Below, piece after piece: positions 45,619-55,063 of a DNA stretch of 64,000 bases (positions are counted from its first letter, which is position 1; each line of letters opens with the position of its first letter). A program made the translations under genes and the position numbers. Under the pieces are notes generated by a model. That model was not told where the DNA came from, ran no database searches, and saw only the letters and a list, made by a program, of their open reading frames with translations. The DNA is from Zobellia alginiliquefaciens (GTDB lineage: Bacteria > Bacteroidota > Bacteroidia > Flavobacteriales > Flavobacteriaceae), in NCBI RefSeq assembly GCF_029323795.1, contig NZ_CP119758.1, positions 620,001 to 684,000 of the forward strand. The letters are read 5' to 3'.

Positions 45619-48204
45619 ATGAAAACATTCTTTATCTCCTTAATCACTGGCTTACTTCTACTTTCCTGTCAGAACCCTACGAGTGCTACATTTGAATTAA
45701 AAAATGGGGTCTCAAAAGAATTGGCAAACTTTAGAAAAGAACAAGTCTCTAACGTCAACTATCACCTTAGTTTTCAAATTCCAAATGAAAAAACAGCTCC
45801 TATTCCTGCTAAATTGGTGTTGAACCTAGCCATTTCCAATTTAGATTCACCCTTATATCTAGATTTTAAAGAAAAGACTTCAAACGTAAAGTCGATTGAA
45901 GCGAACCACAAGTCCGTTACTATTGTTCATGAAAAAGAACATATTATTATTGAGCCTAGCTTTCTTAAAAAGGGAGAGAATACGATTGCGATAGATTTTA
46001 TAGCTGGAGAGTCTTCTTTAAACCGAAATGAAGATTACCTATATACCCTCTTGGTTCCGGATCGTGCTAGAACACTTTTCCCCTGTTTTGACCAACCTAA
46101 TATTAAAGCGACCTATACCTTAGACATTTCCGCACCCAAGGACTGGACCGTCCTTTGCGGAGCACCTAAAATATCACAGGAAGAAATAAATGACCTCAGA
46201 CTTCATCATTTTGCACAATCTGATCTAATGAGTACCTATCTCTTTTCTTTTGTTGCCGGTAAATTTAAATCTACGGAACAGAATCCCGGAAAGTTTGATA
46301 TGGCTATGCTTTATAGGGAAACCGATGAAGATAAAATAGCGTACAGCACAGATACTATTTTTGACCTTCACCAACAATCCATCTCCTTCCTAGAAAAGTA
46401 TACAAACCAACCTTTTCCGTTTAAAAAAATGGATTTTGCTACCATTCCAGGGTATCAATATGGTGGCATGGAGCACGTGGGAGCCATTCAGTATAAAGAA
46501 AGCGCATTGTTCTTGGATGAATCTTCTACGGCAAACCAAAAGCTCCGAAGGTTAAAACTTATAGCGCATGAAACAAGTCATATGTGGTTTGGCGATTTGG
46601 TGACTATGGACTGGTTCAATGACGTTTGGATGAAAGAAGTATTTGCCAATTTTATGGCCGATAAGATTGCGAATCCAGCTTTCCCCCAAGTTAATCATGA
46701 CCTTTCTTTTATGACCACCCATTACCCAAGAGCGTATGGAGAAGATAGGACTAAAGGCACTAATCCTATTCGCCAGGAATTAGAAAACCTGAATAATGCA
46801 GGCTCCCTTTACGGAAGTATTATCTACAGTAAAGCGCCAATAATGATGCGCCAATTAGAACATGTTCTAGGCGAAAAAGCTTTTCAGAAAGGTGTTCAAG
46901 AGTATATTAAGACCTATAGCAACGGTAATGCTACATGGACAGACCTCATAACCATTTTTGCAAACAACACGGATTTTGACATTGAAAAGTGGAGTGAAGT
47001 TTGGGTAAACAATGCCGGACGCCCCATATTTCATGAGCAAATAATATATGATGATAAAAAGAATATTTCTTCATTTAAAATTAGTCAAACCGCAGAAGAC
47101 AATAGCTACCATGTTTGGCCACAAACCTTTGATCTGACCATGGTCTACAAAGACAGTGTAATAAATCTGAACGTAGATATGAAGAGCAGCAATGTAGAAC
47201 TACATGACGCATTGGGCAAACCCAAACCTTTAGCTATGGTTTATAACTCCAACGGAATGGGCTATGGAGTTTTCCCGATGCATAATGTGATGGATGACAC
47301 TCTTCCTGAAATAAAAAAGGATGTTGCCCGTGGCTCCATATACATCAACACATTTGAGAACTGTTTAAATGGAAATATCAAACCAGCTACTGTTCTTGAG
47401 TTCTATCGTCATAGTTTAAAAACAGAAAAAAACGAACTCTTAGCCAATTTGCTATCCGATTATATATCCCTGCTTTTTTGGAAATACCTTTCACCAGCCG
47501 AAAGAGACCTGTATCAGCCCTTACACGCCAAGCAACTATGGAAGCAATTACAATCTGACTTACCTTCAAACATTAAGAAAACACTATTTTCAACATTTCG
47601 CTCCATTGCGTATACTGATGCTTCCAAAAAGCAATTGTTTGCGGTCTGGAACAAAGATAGGGTCATTTCAGATTTAAAACTGAATCAAGACGATTATACC
47701 AAAATGGCCATGAGTTTAGCACTTTACAATCATTCGGATTATGAAAATATTTTAAAGGAAGCCAGACGAGATTTGACCAACCCGGATAAGCAGGCCGAGC
47801 TAGATTACTTGCTCCCTTCCCTATCAAACGATATAACGGTTAGAAACAAATTCTTTGCATCTCTCCATGACGAAAAAAATAGACAAAAAGAATCTTGGGT
47901 TTTACACGCATTAAGCAACCTTAATCATCCGTTACGTGCAAATACGAGCCTTACCAATTTAAGAGCAAGTCTAGACCTGTTAACGGAAATTCAAAAAACA
48001 GGGGACATTTTCTTTCCTAAGGGATGGCTGAACAATACCATAGGCAAACATACCTCAGCCAAGGCCTACACCATACTTAATGAGTATATTAAGGAGAACC
48101 CCAATTTAAAACCTACACTTCTAAGCAAATTGAAACAAGCTTCTGATGACCTTTGCCGAATACATACTTTGAACGAAAAAGAAGATTCAGTTAAAACCGA
48201 CTAG
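45619..48204 (+). CDS. M1 family aminopeptidase lipoprotein
   Basis: This 861-residue metallopeptidase begins with a lipoprotein signal (ITGLLLLSC), so it is membrane-anchored in the envelope. The zinc site is intact: HETSH followed after 18 residues by the Glu of MKEVFAN. The exopeptidase motif reads GGMEHVG instead of the usual GAMEN or GGMEN, so the Asn is His. N-terminal beta-domain features include LLVPDRARTLFPCFDQP, and the C-terminal 350 residues form the helical ERAP1-like region. It likely trims peptides from outside for uptake. It is transcribed alone between two terminators. Confidence 0.93.
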   Translation: MKTFFISLITGLLLLSCQNPTSATFELKNGVSKELANFRKEQVSNVNYHLSFQIPNEKTAPIPAKLVLNLAISNLDSPLYLDFKEKTSNVKSIEANHKSVTIVHEKEHIIIEPSFLKKGENTIAIDFIAGESSLNRNEDYLYTLLVPDRARTLFPCFDQPNIKATYTLDISAPKDWTVLCGAPKISQEEINDLRLHHFAQSDLMSTYLFSFVAGKFKSTEQNPGKFDMAMLYRETDEDKIAYSTDTIFDLHQQSISFLEKYTNQPFPFKKMDFATIPGYQYGGMEHVGAIQYKESALFLDESSTANQKLRRLKLIAHETSHMWFGDLVTMDWFNDVWMKEVFANFMADKIANPAFPQVNHDLSFMTTHYPRAYGEDRTKGTNPIRQELENLNNAGSLYGSIIYSKAPIMMRQLEHVLGEKAFQKGVQEYIKTYSNGNATWTDLITIFANNTDFDIEKWSEVWVNNAGRPIFHEQIIYDDKKNISSFKISQTAEDNSYHVWPQTFDLTMVYKDSVINLNVDMKSSNVELHDALGKPKPLAMVYNSNGMGYGVFPMHNVMDDTLPEIKKDVARGSIYINTFENCLNGNIKPATVLEFYRHSLKTEKNELLANLLSDYISLLFWKYLSPAERDLYQPLHAKQLWKQLQSDLPSNIKKTLFSTFRSIAYTDASKKQLFAVWNKDRVISDLKLNQDDYTKMAMSLALYNHSDYENILKEARRDLTNPDKQAELDYLLPSLSNDITVRNKFFASLHDEKNRQKESWVLHALSNLNHPLRANTSLTNLRASLDLLTEIQKTGDIFFPKGWLNNTIGKHTSAKAYTILNEYIKENPNLKPTLLSKLKQASDDLCRIHTLNEKEDSVKTD

Positions 48205-48235
48205 AGTTTGACTAAATAAGAAAGTTAAGAGCAAA

Positions 48236-48263
48236 AAAAGAGCCCTGTAAAAGGGCTCTTTCT
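48236..48263. terminator. Bidirectional terminator between the M1 peptidase gene and guaB
   Basis: AAAGAGCCC (48237-48245) pairs with GGGCTCTTT (48253-48261), with A- and T-runs on both sides. It lies between two convergent genes. Confidence 0.9.
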
Positions 48264-48282
48264 GTTATTTGAAGATATAGGC

Positions 48283-49755
48283 CTATCTACTATAGTTAGG
48301 CGATTCTTTTGTAATTGTTACATCATGCGGATGGCTTTCATTTATACCGCTGGAGGTTATCTTAACGAAGCGACCGTTTTCTTTTAAGGCATCGATGTCT
48401 TTTGCACCACAATACCCCATACCTGCACGAAGACCTCCAACAAATTGGTGAATACTCTCGTAAAGTTCTCCTTTGTAAGGAACACGACCTACGATACCCT
48501 CTGGTACCAGTTTTTTAATATCATCCTCTACATCTTGGAAATAACGGTCTTTACTACCTTCTTTCATAGCCTCAACAGAACCCATACCGCGGTACGACTT
48601 AAATTTTCGGCCTTCATAAATGATAGTTTCTCCTGGCGATTCTTTCGTACCCGCTAAAAGAGAACCTAACATAACCGTATCAGCACCAGCAGCTATCGCT
48701 TTTGGAATGTCGCCTGTATAGCGGATTCCTCCATCGGCAATTACCGGAACACCTGTACCTTTTATGGCGGCAGATACTTCTAGTACCGCAGAAAACTGAG
48801 GAAAACCAACACCGGCAACCACACGAGTTGTACAAATAGAACCGGGTCCAATACCAACCTTAACGGCATCTGCACCCGCTTCCACCAAATATTTGGCAGC
48901 TTCACCCGTTGCAATGTTACCAACAATAACATCCAAATCCGGGAATTTCTTTTTCACCTCTTTTAAAACTGAAACCACACCTTTGGTATGACCATGGGCC
49001 GTGTCAATAACAACTGCATCAACACCTGCATTAACCAACGCCTCAGCTCTATCTACTGCATCCGGTGTAACACCAATAGCCGCAGCCACACGAAGTCTAC
49101 CGTAAGTATCCTTATTTGCAATAGGTTTTTGGGTAAGTTTTGTAATATCCCTAAAAGTAATAAGACCTACCAATTTGTAGTTCTTATCAACTACAGGAAG
49201 TTTTTCAATTTTATTCTCTTGAAGAATATCTTCGGCCTGTGCCAATGAGGTGCCTTCCCCAACCGTTACCAAATTCTTGGTAGTCATTACCTCAGAAATT
49301 GGACGGTCGTTATTTTTCTCAAAACGAAGGTCCCTATTGGTAACAATACCAATTAATTTACCTTCACCATCAACAATAGGAATTCCACCAATACTAAATT
49401 CTTTCATATTGGCTTTTGCATCACGAACAAAAGAGTCTAACGGTAGAGTAACAGGATCAATGATCATACCACTTTCCGCACGCTTTACTTTGCGCACTTT
49501 TACCGCTTGCTGCTCAATGGTCATATTTTTGTGAAGTACACCAATACCTCCTTCTTGCGCAATGGCAATAGCCATACGAGATTCCGTAACCGTATCCATA
49601 GCAGCCGAAACGACCGGTACGTTTATAGTAATGTTACGTGTAAATTTAGTTTGAATATTTACTTCTCTTGGGAGTACTTCAGAAAAGGCAGGGACTAAGA
49701 GTACGTCATCATAAGTGAGACCTTCTCCAACAATTTTATTCAGGTGGGCTTCCAT
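48283..49755 (-). CDS. guaB: IMP dehydrogenase
   Basis: This enzyme converts IMP to XMP with NAD, the committed step to guanine nucleotides. The start is set at the ATG at 49755 ([32 protein letters not shown]), giving 490 residues, the family norm. The frame extends to 49782, but a -7 element at 49780-49787 rules that out. Two CBS domains lie at about 95-205 ([14 protein letters not shown]-type sequence). The catalytic Cys is in [15 protein letters not shown] and the flap in [10 protein letters not shown]. It is monocistronic; guaA is not adjacent. Confidence 0.97.
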   Translation of the reverse strand: MEAHLNKIVGEGLTYDDVLLVPAFSEVLPREVNIQTKFTRNITINVPVVSAAMDTVTESRMAIAIAQEGGIGVLHKNMTIEQQAVKVRKVKRAESGMIIDPVTLPLDSFVRDAKANMKEFSIGGIPIVDGEGKLIGIVTNRDLRFEKNNDRPISEVMTTKNLVTVGEGTSLAQAEDILQENKIEKLPVVDKNYKLVGLITFRDITKLTQKPIANKDTYGRLRVAAAIGVTPDAVDRAEALVNAGVDAVVIDTAHGHTKGVVSVLKEVKKKFPDLDVIVGNIATGEAAKYLVEAGADAVKVGIGPGSICTTRVVAGVGFPQFSAVLEVSAAIKGTGVPVIADGGIRYTGDIPKAIAAGADTVMLGSLLAGTKESPGETIIYEGRKFKSYRGMGSVEAMKEGSKDRYFQDVEDDIKKLVPEGIVGRVPYKGELYESIHQFVGGLRAGMGYCGAKDIDALKENGRFVKITSSGINESHPHDVTITKESPNYSR

Positions 49756-49779
49756 AGCAATTAAAGATTTAATTGCGTG

Positions 49780-49787
49780 CAAATGTA
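49780..49787 (-). promoter_or_regulatory. -7 element of guaB, decides its start
   Basis: The minus strand reads TACATTTG, matching TAnnTTTG. Transcription would begin near 49773, leaving an 18-base leader before the ATG at 49755. Confidence 0.6.
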
Positions 49788-49985
49788 GTAAAATTAATTG
49801 GTTATCACCTTATTATCAAGGTTCGATTGCGACCAAATGGAAACCTACAGAAATCACTCACATTCTTCTGGCGAATATCTCTAATCCACATCAAAAAACT
49901 ACTTCTGTATCCTTTGTTTTAAATAGATATAAAAACCAAAAATAAAATCACATGAAACTCAGCGGATTATACCTTTAGAACTCAT

Positions 49986-52460
49986 TTATAATTTAAGCTG
50001 AAGCGTTGTATAAAATGTTCTCGGTTCAGACGGAATAATACCTGGCCCGGGATAGCCCGTAGCCCGACGCGTAAAATATGAATTATCTAAAAGGTTATTG
50101 ACACCCGCTTCCAACTTCCATTTTTTATAGGTGTAGGAGAGCGAAAAATCCAAAATGTCATAGGCAGGTATTTCTCCTTCAATACCTCGTTGGTTATCAT
50201 TTACATCTTGTAATGCGTTGGTGGCATCCGTAAACTGTTTGTCAAAATAGGTGTACTGTAAACTGCCCAGCAAGTTGCCATACCCAAAGTTTAAACCTGT
50301 TTTTAGGTTTACTTTGGGAATAAATTCTACTTCTTTTCCTTCAACATTGTTCCTTTCGGAAGAAAGATACTCGGATTGTGTCAAAGCCAAATTGGCGAAA
50401 TAATTTAGCTTCACCTTTTCCGATTGCGGAAAGAAGGTTTCTTTTATACTCCAATTTGCAAAACTTTCTAGACCATATATAAAAGCGGTTCCTATATTTC
50501 CCCTTGCCCTTAACAATCTTCCGGTGGATACTTCTTCGCCCACTGCATTCACCTGAGTTTCTTCCTTTAAGATTTCCCCTAAGCGATTGTCATAATACAG
50601 GCCGTATACGCTAACATCATAAGAAAGAACATCTTTAAATCTTCCCCGAGCACCAAAATCGGCCGTAAACCCATCTTCATCCGATATGTTCGGGTCTACT
50701 TGAAAGGAAGGGTTTACCACACGAATATCACTAAAAGTCACGGAACGATAATTCTGCGAAAAGTTACCGTACAGTTCTACGCTAGGCGATAGCTTATAGG
50801 TAGTTCCCACGCCCAGTAAAAGAAACGTTCTATCAAAAACCTGGTTATCTTCAATTTCCCTGTTCAACAATGGGTTGCCTGCCAAGTCCAACGTAATTTC
50901 TCTGTAGCTTCCTATACTTTCAGTCTTAATGTGTTCCAAACGAAAACCGGGTGTTATCGCCAATCGATCAGTAAGATTGAAAATATTTTCACCAAAAAAA
51001 GCGACATTAAAATTTGGAAAATTAAACTGGGACTGTCTCTCATAATTAGGAAAATCCGCATCGGCAAAGGTGAAATCGGCATCAGCTGCTGCAGAACCTG
51101 GTCCTTGCCTTTGGTCATTATTCGTTTTATAAAATTTAGAGCCTAACAAAAGTGCAGATTCAGTGACTCCCAGATTGTATCTAGTTAAAACCCTTGCTTC
51201 CGCTCCCCAATTACTAAAATCATCTACCAACAGTTCCCTAGGTTCGGTAATAATATCTTCTTGTGATACCCTGTTGGTTCTAAATCCTAATGCTCTACGA
51301 GAAGCATTTAGGCCAAACACATTTAGACTAAAGTCCGTTTTATCCGAAAAAGCGTGGTCTAGCCGTAACGAGTACAAACGCCAATCTACTTCAAACCAGT
51401 TTCTATCACGATTGCTAAAAGTAGGGTCTTCATAGAACTGAGCATCTGTAAGACCACCGGGTTGTTTGGCCAAATAATGCATGAAGGTCGTTTCAAAAGT
51501 TACTTTTGTCCTATCGGAAATTTCATAGCCCAAATTCGTAAAATAGTTTTTGCTATTAAAGTTTGAATTGGGTCTAAAGCCATTACCATCCTTATAGCTA
51601 AAATAGGTGTAATAGCTAAATTTACCCACCGTACCGCTAAAACTATTAAAGCTGGTAAACAAATCATACGAACCAACGGTTTGGCGGGAAACGAGCTCTA
51701 TCTCCTTATTAGGATTCGGTTTTTTAAATTTAAAATTAATCAAACCTCCAAATTGGGTACCGTATTGCAAAGAAGCAGCCCCACGAATCACTTGAATTTC
51801 CTCTAGTGCTTCTGCTGGCGGCGTATAATAACTTTCCGGGTATCCTAAAACATCTGCGCTAATATCATAACCGTTCTGCCGTGTGTTAAAATTAGCCGTT
51901 CTATTTGGGTCTAACCCTCTACCTCCAATATTCAATTGTAAACCAGCATCACCATTATCATAAATATTCAGCCCAACAACCTGACTGTAAATTTGTCTTG
52001 CATTATTAGCTGCAAGGTTTCCGGTAAGCCCTTCCATAAGAACAACTTCTGTCTTTTTTCCTGCATAAATTGCTGTTCCCTCTACTTTTTTTAGTTGTTT
52101 TAAAGCGAATACTTTCTCTCGTCGTTCGGTTAAAACAACCTCTGAAAGCGCTTGCGACTGTATGCGCTTAAGTTGAATATTGAGATTGAAGGTCGTATCA
52201 AAAGTTAATTCCTTTTCATAGACTTCATATTCAAAGGCAAACACCACAACAGTATATTTACCGCCTGGAATGTTGGCAAACTCAAAACTACCATCTGCGT
52301 TGGCAGTCCGTAATAACTGAAGTTCCTTTAAATACACCTCTGCATCTTCTACAGGACTCCCTTTCTCATCCGTAACCTTACCCGAAATGGTAAGCTGCGC
52401 AACCGCAGAAAACGATGCTAAGAACATCATACATGCAATACTAAATTCCCTTAATTTCAT
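49986..52460 (-). CDS. FecA-like TonB-dependent receptor
   Basis: This 824-residue outer-membrane receptor has a signal peptide (ending SFSAVAQ), a carboxypeptidase-regulatory-like domain (ISGKVTDEKGSPVEDAEVYLKEL), a plug (IGGRGLDPNR, IQVIRGAASLQYGTQFGGLINFKFKKPN) and a 22-strand-type barrel ending TTLQLKL. The plug pattern resembles siderophore and ferric-dicitrate receptors. It is the last gene of the DUF4856-imelysin-HTTM series and overlaps the HTTM gene by 20 bp, showing translational coupling. A role in iron import is inferred from neighbours. No hairpin terminator is obvious after its stop. Confidence 0.92.
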   Translation of the reverse strand: MKLREFSIACMMFLASFSAVAQLTISGKVTDEKGSPVEDAEVYLKELQLLRTANADGSFEFANIPGGKYTVVVFAFEYEVYEKELTFDTTFNLNIQLKRIQSQALSEVVLTERREKVFALKQLKKVEGTAIYAGKKTEVVLMEGLTGNLAANNARQIYSQVVGLNIYDNGDAGLQLNIGGRGLDPNRTANFNTRQNGYDISADVLGYPESYYTPPAEALEEIQVIRGAASLQYGTQFGGLINFKFKKPNPNKEIELVSRQTVGSYDLFTSFNSFSGTVGKFSYYTYFSYKDGNGFRPNSNFNSKNYFTNLGYEISDRTKVTFETTFMHYLAKQPGGLTDAQFYEDPTFSNRDRNWFEVDWRLYSLRLDHAFSDKTDFSLNVFGLNASRRALGFRTNRVSQEDIITEPRELLVDDFSNWGAEARVLTRYNLGVTESALLLGSKFYKTNNDQRQGPGSAAADADFTFADADFPNYERQSQFNFPNFNVAFFGENIFNLTDRLAITPGFRLEHIKTESIGSYREITLDLAGNPLLNREIEDNQVFDRTFLLLGVGTTYKLSPSVELYGNFSQNYRSVTFSDIRVVNPSFQVDPNISDEDGFTADFGARGRFKDVLSYDVSVYGLYYDNRLGEILKEETQVNAVGEEVSTGRLLRARGNIGTAFIYGLESFANWSIKETFFPQSEKVKLNYFANLALTQSEYLSSERNNVEGKEVEFIPKVNLKTGLNFGYGNLLGSLQYTYFDKQFTDATNALQDVNDNQRGIEGEIPAYDILDFSLSYTYKKWKLEAGVNNLLDNSYFTRRATGYPGPGIIPSEPRTFYTTLQLKL

Positions 52461-53808
52461 CGGTAAAAGGTATTATCCATTTTTTATGTTCAAACGACTC
52501 CTGCATTTGGCCAAGGTCTACTTTTGGGTCTATATAGGTAGTGCTTAACCGTCCGTTCAGTGCCACCCGGCTATCAACAAATATCTGCACATTTTTATGC
52601 CCATCATTTTCAAAATGCTTTTTCAGAAACTGGGCATATTCCAGAATAAAATCGGGTTGAAAAGCCATCTGTTTTTCTTGAAAAGGCGTCAAAAAATCCG
52701 TATTATCTACATAGAACCATCTTCCGGAATCTTTGCTAACCACTTTAAATTGGGCATAACCTGATTTTTCCATCAACATTACCCGCCAAGAAAAGCGATA
52801 CCCTTCTTCCGTCCAGAACAATTCCCCAGGATACACTAAATACCGCCATGGCATAAGTAATTGAATCACAAAGAACAAGGTGACTACTACTCTTTTGAAG
52901 TTTGTTCTTAAACTTGGAGGCATTACCAAGCTTTGACCATTATCAAATATTTTTTTTTGTATTCGAAAAAGACTGCTCAAATACTCTAAAAACCTATGAT
53001 GCAAAGGAGAATCAAAAAATATCAATGTGGAAATAATCATGACATAAGGAAACATTCCAATGGGAAAAAGCACCCGAGTCATCACATGAAAAATAACCAC
53101 TACAACAAAGGCATATGGCCGTGTTTTTTTATACAATAACAGGAATGGAATTGCCAAATCATAACCGGCCCCAAACCAACTGAATGCATACTGCACCCAT
53201 TCTTCGTGTAAAAACTGACCCAAAAAAGGCGTATCAAACTTAGAGGGCAACCAAATTTTTAGGGGCATAGCCTTAAAAAGCCAATCGGAATTTAGTTTAG
53301 CAAGCCCTGCATAAAAATAGACAATGGCCAACAAGAATTTTATACCGTTGATCGTCCAAGCCGGAACCTTCTGAAATGCCTTTGTAGCATCCTGTTTTGC
53401 ATCCAGCGAAAAATAAGCATTAGCTGGTAAAAAAATCATTAAAAAACTAAGCAGGCTTATAAAGTAGTAGTGATTGAGGTAGGTGGTCTTATCCATCAGT
53501 TCTATATAGGTAAAACTGAGGAAGAACGTAATAATCGCTATTTTGTATTTATAACCCAAGGCCACAAAAATGGCCGATAAGCCACAAAGAATAAATATAA
53601 GGTAGGTATAAACACCCAAAGGTTTTACCCATTCAAAACCGTAATATGAGAAGAAGAACTTAGGCTGAATATATAATTTATCTATCCATCCGTAGCTCCA
53701 AAACCTTACAATACTCAACAACATCATCACACCAAATAAAATGCGAAAGACCGCCAAGGGGGCGGCCTCTATTGGGGCTGATATATGTTTGCTGATGAAA
53801 CGATTCAT
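52441..53808 (-). CDS. HTTM (vitamin-K-dependent carboxylase-like) membrane protein
   Basis: This 455-residue integral membrane protein has many hydrophobic segments in the first 300 residues (APLAVFRILFGVMMLLSIVRF, FLLAIVYFYAGLAKLNSDWLF) and a soluble C-terminal domain of about 130 residues. The N-terminal HTTM domain is shared with vitamin-K-dependent gamma-carboxylases, and YAGLAKLNSDWL is typical. Bacterial members have no proven reaction in most cases. It starts 3 bp from the end of the imelysin gene and overlaps the TonB receptor gene, so it belongs to the iron-type operon. It might modify or assist the imelysin or receptor (speculative). Confidence 0.8.
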   Translation of the reverse strand: MNRFISKHISAPIEAAPLAVFRILFGVMMLLSIVRFWSYGWIDKLYIQPKFFFSYYGFEWVKPLGVYTYLIFILCGLSAIFVALGYKYKIAIITFFLSFTYIELMDKTTYLNHYYFISLLSFLMIFLPANAYFSLDAKQDATKAFQKVPAWTINGIKFLLAIVYFYAGLAKLNSDWLFKAMPLKIWLPSKFDTPFLGQFLHEEWVQYAFSWFGAGYDLAIPFLLLYKKTRPYAFVVVVIFHVMTRVLFPIGMFPYVMIISTLIFFDSPLHHRFLEYLSSLFRIQKKIFDNGQSLVMPPSLRTNFKRVVVTLFFVIQLLMPWRYLVYPGELFWTEEGYRFSWRVMLMEKSGYAQFKVVSKDSGRWFYVDNTDFLTPFQEKQMAFQPDFILEYAQFLKKHFENDGHKNVQIFVDSRVALNGRLSTTYIDPKVDLGQMQESFEHKKWIIPFTDEIKGI

Positions 53809-53811
53809 TTT

Positions 53812-54951
53812 CTAGTCGCCATCGGCATCTACAAAATCAATACTTACGCTCATTGCCGAAACCATATCTACTTTAAAAAGGGGAACAATACGCTGCACCT
53901 CATCATACGCCAAAAGCATGTTGGTAGGTGGCACATTATTTTCAATTTCTTCTTTAAAAGGTGCTAACTCCACCACTTTGGTTTTGGCTAAATCAAACTG
54001 ATCGTTTATTAATTTCTTGAGGTCATCACCATCTTTAACCGTGTTTAAGGCATCTAAATATGAACCTAAACTTTCGCCCGAGCTGCTTTTGCCATAGTGC
54101 ACTCCATTAAAAAAATCTTGAACGGATTCAAGACCTGCCAAAAACAATTCGTTGGATATATCGCCTTTATAATAGGCCTCTACATTCTGAGGAAGCACTG
54201 TTTCGGAAAAAGCTCCCACTGGGATTCCCATTTTTCCAGCTCTTAAAAACTTCTCGTAGTAAAAGATATAATCATTAATAAAGCGATCAACGGATGCCGT
54301 TGAAGAAGCTCCATCATTTGAAACAAAAGTATCCCTGTAACCAGATTCCCATTCTGCCAACACACCTGTTGTTAGTGTTACCATATCTGAAATCACGTCT
54401 CCTGTGTAGGTAATTAAATTATCCTTTTCCGCTCCGTTGTACTTTTCTAAAATAGCCTCATCCGTTTCACCTAAACCATTAATGATATAGTCCAATGCCG
54501 GGAAGCCTTTGGCATTCCTATTAGACGACAATGTTAAATCATAAGTGCCCGAGCTTATAAAGCCATCTATCTTATCAGAATCGGAAGGATAAATATTTAT
54601 ATTTAAACGTAGCCCAACAGTTTCAGCAGGACCGATTTCAAACATTGAAACTCTTTGCCACATGGTATAAGCGGACAACCATGATGCTCTAAAGGCTATA
54701 AGGTTGGCTTCACTTGCGTCAGTTTTAAAGGCATCGAATGCCGTTTGCAAACTTGTCATTTCCGTAGAAAACGCTTTGTATGAAGGAATGATAATGTTGT
54801 CCGCCCAATTGGCCAGCATAGGTCCTCGTTCAAAACTTACAGGTTGTGGCTCCGGCTCTTCCGTTCCATCATCAGTTGGGTCCGCTCCACCATCAGAACT
54901 ACATGCCCAAATCATTGTTGCCACAACTACAACGGCAAAAAACCTTCTCAT
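53812..54951 (-). CDS. Imelysin family lipoprotein (peptidase M75-like)
   Basis: This 379-residue lipoprotein (lipobox IWAC at residues 14-17) has an all-helical imelysin fold. Family members such as EfeM/IrpA bind iron or heme in the periplasm. The hallmark GxHxxE motif appears degenerate: the matching position reads GFPALDYIINGLG, with His replaced by Pro and Glu by Asp. Other segments fit the family (SWLSAYTMWQRVSMFEIGP, SLGSYLDALNT). It follows a terminator and its own -7 element, and is tightly linked to the HTTM and TonB receptor genes. A role in iron acquisition is likely from context. Confidence 0.85.
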   Translation of the reverse strand: MRRFFAVVVVATMIWACSSDGGADPTDDGTEEPEPQPVSFERGPMLANWADNIIIPSYKAFSTEMTSLQTAFDAFKTDASEANLIAFRASWLSAYTMWQRVSMFEIGPAETVGLRLNINIYPSDSDKIDGFISSGTYDLTLSSNRNAKGFPALDYIINGLGETDEAILEKYNGAEKDNLITYTGDVISDMVTLTTGVLAEWESGYRDTFVSNDGASSTASVDRFINDYIFYYEKFLRAGKMGIPVGAFSETVLPQNVEAYYKGDISNELFLAGLESVQDFFNGVHYGKSSSGESLGSYLDALNTVKDGDDLKKLINDQFDLAKTKVVELAPFKEEIENNVPPTNMLLAYDEVQRIVPLFKVDMVSAMSVSIDFVDADGD

Positions 54952-54978
54952 ACCTTATTTTTATTTATTCTAAGTAAG

Positions 54979-54986
54979 CAAAAATA
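54979..54986 (-). promoter_or_regulatory. -7 element of the imelysin gene
   Basis: The minus strand reads TATTTTTG, directly after the hairpin at 54988-55026 and 27 bases before the ATG at 54951. It suggests a second promoter inside the cluster. Confidence 0.4.
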
Positions 54987-54987
54987 T

Positions 54988-55026
54988 AAAAAGCAGCTTG
55001 TTATATCCTAACGGAAGCTGCTTTTT
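54988..55026. terminator. Intra-cluster terminator/attenuator
   Basis: AAAAAGCAGCTT (54988-54999) and AAGCTGCTTTTT (55015-55026) form a perfect 12-bp stem with a 15-base loop. It lies between the DUF4856 gene and the imelysin gene on the minus strand. It should lower transcription of the downstream three genes relative to DUF4856. Confidence 0.88.
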
Positions 55027-55063
55027 TTCAACACTTTAGTTCTAATATTTGATATAGGTAAGA

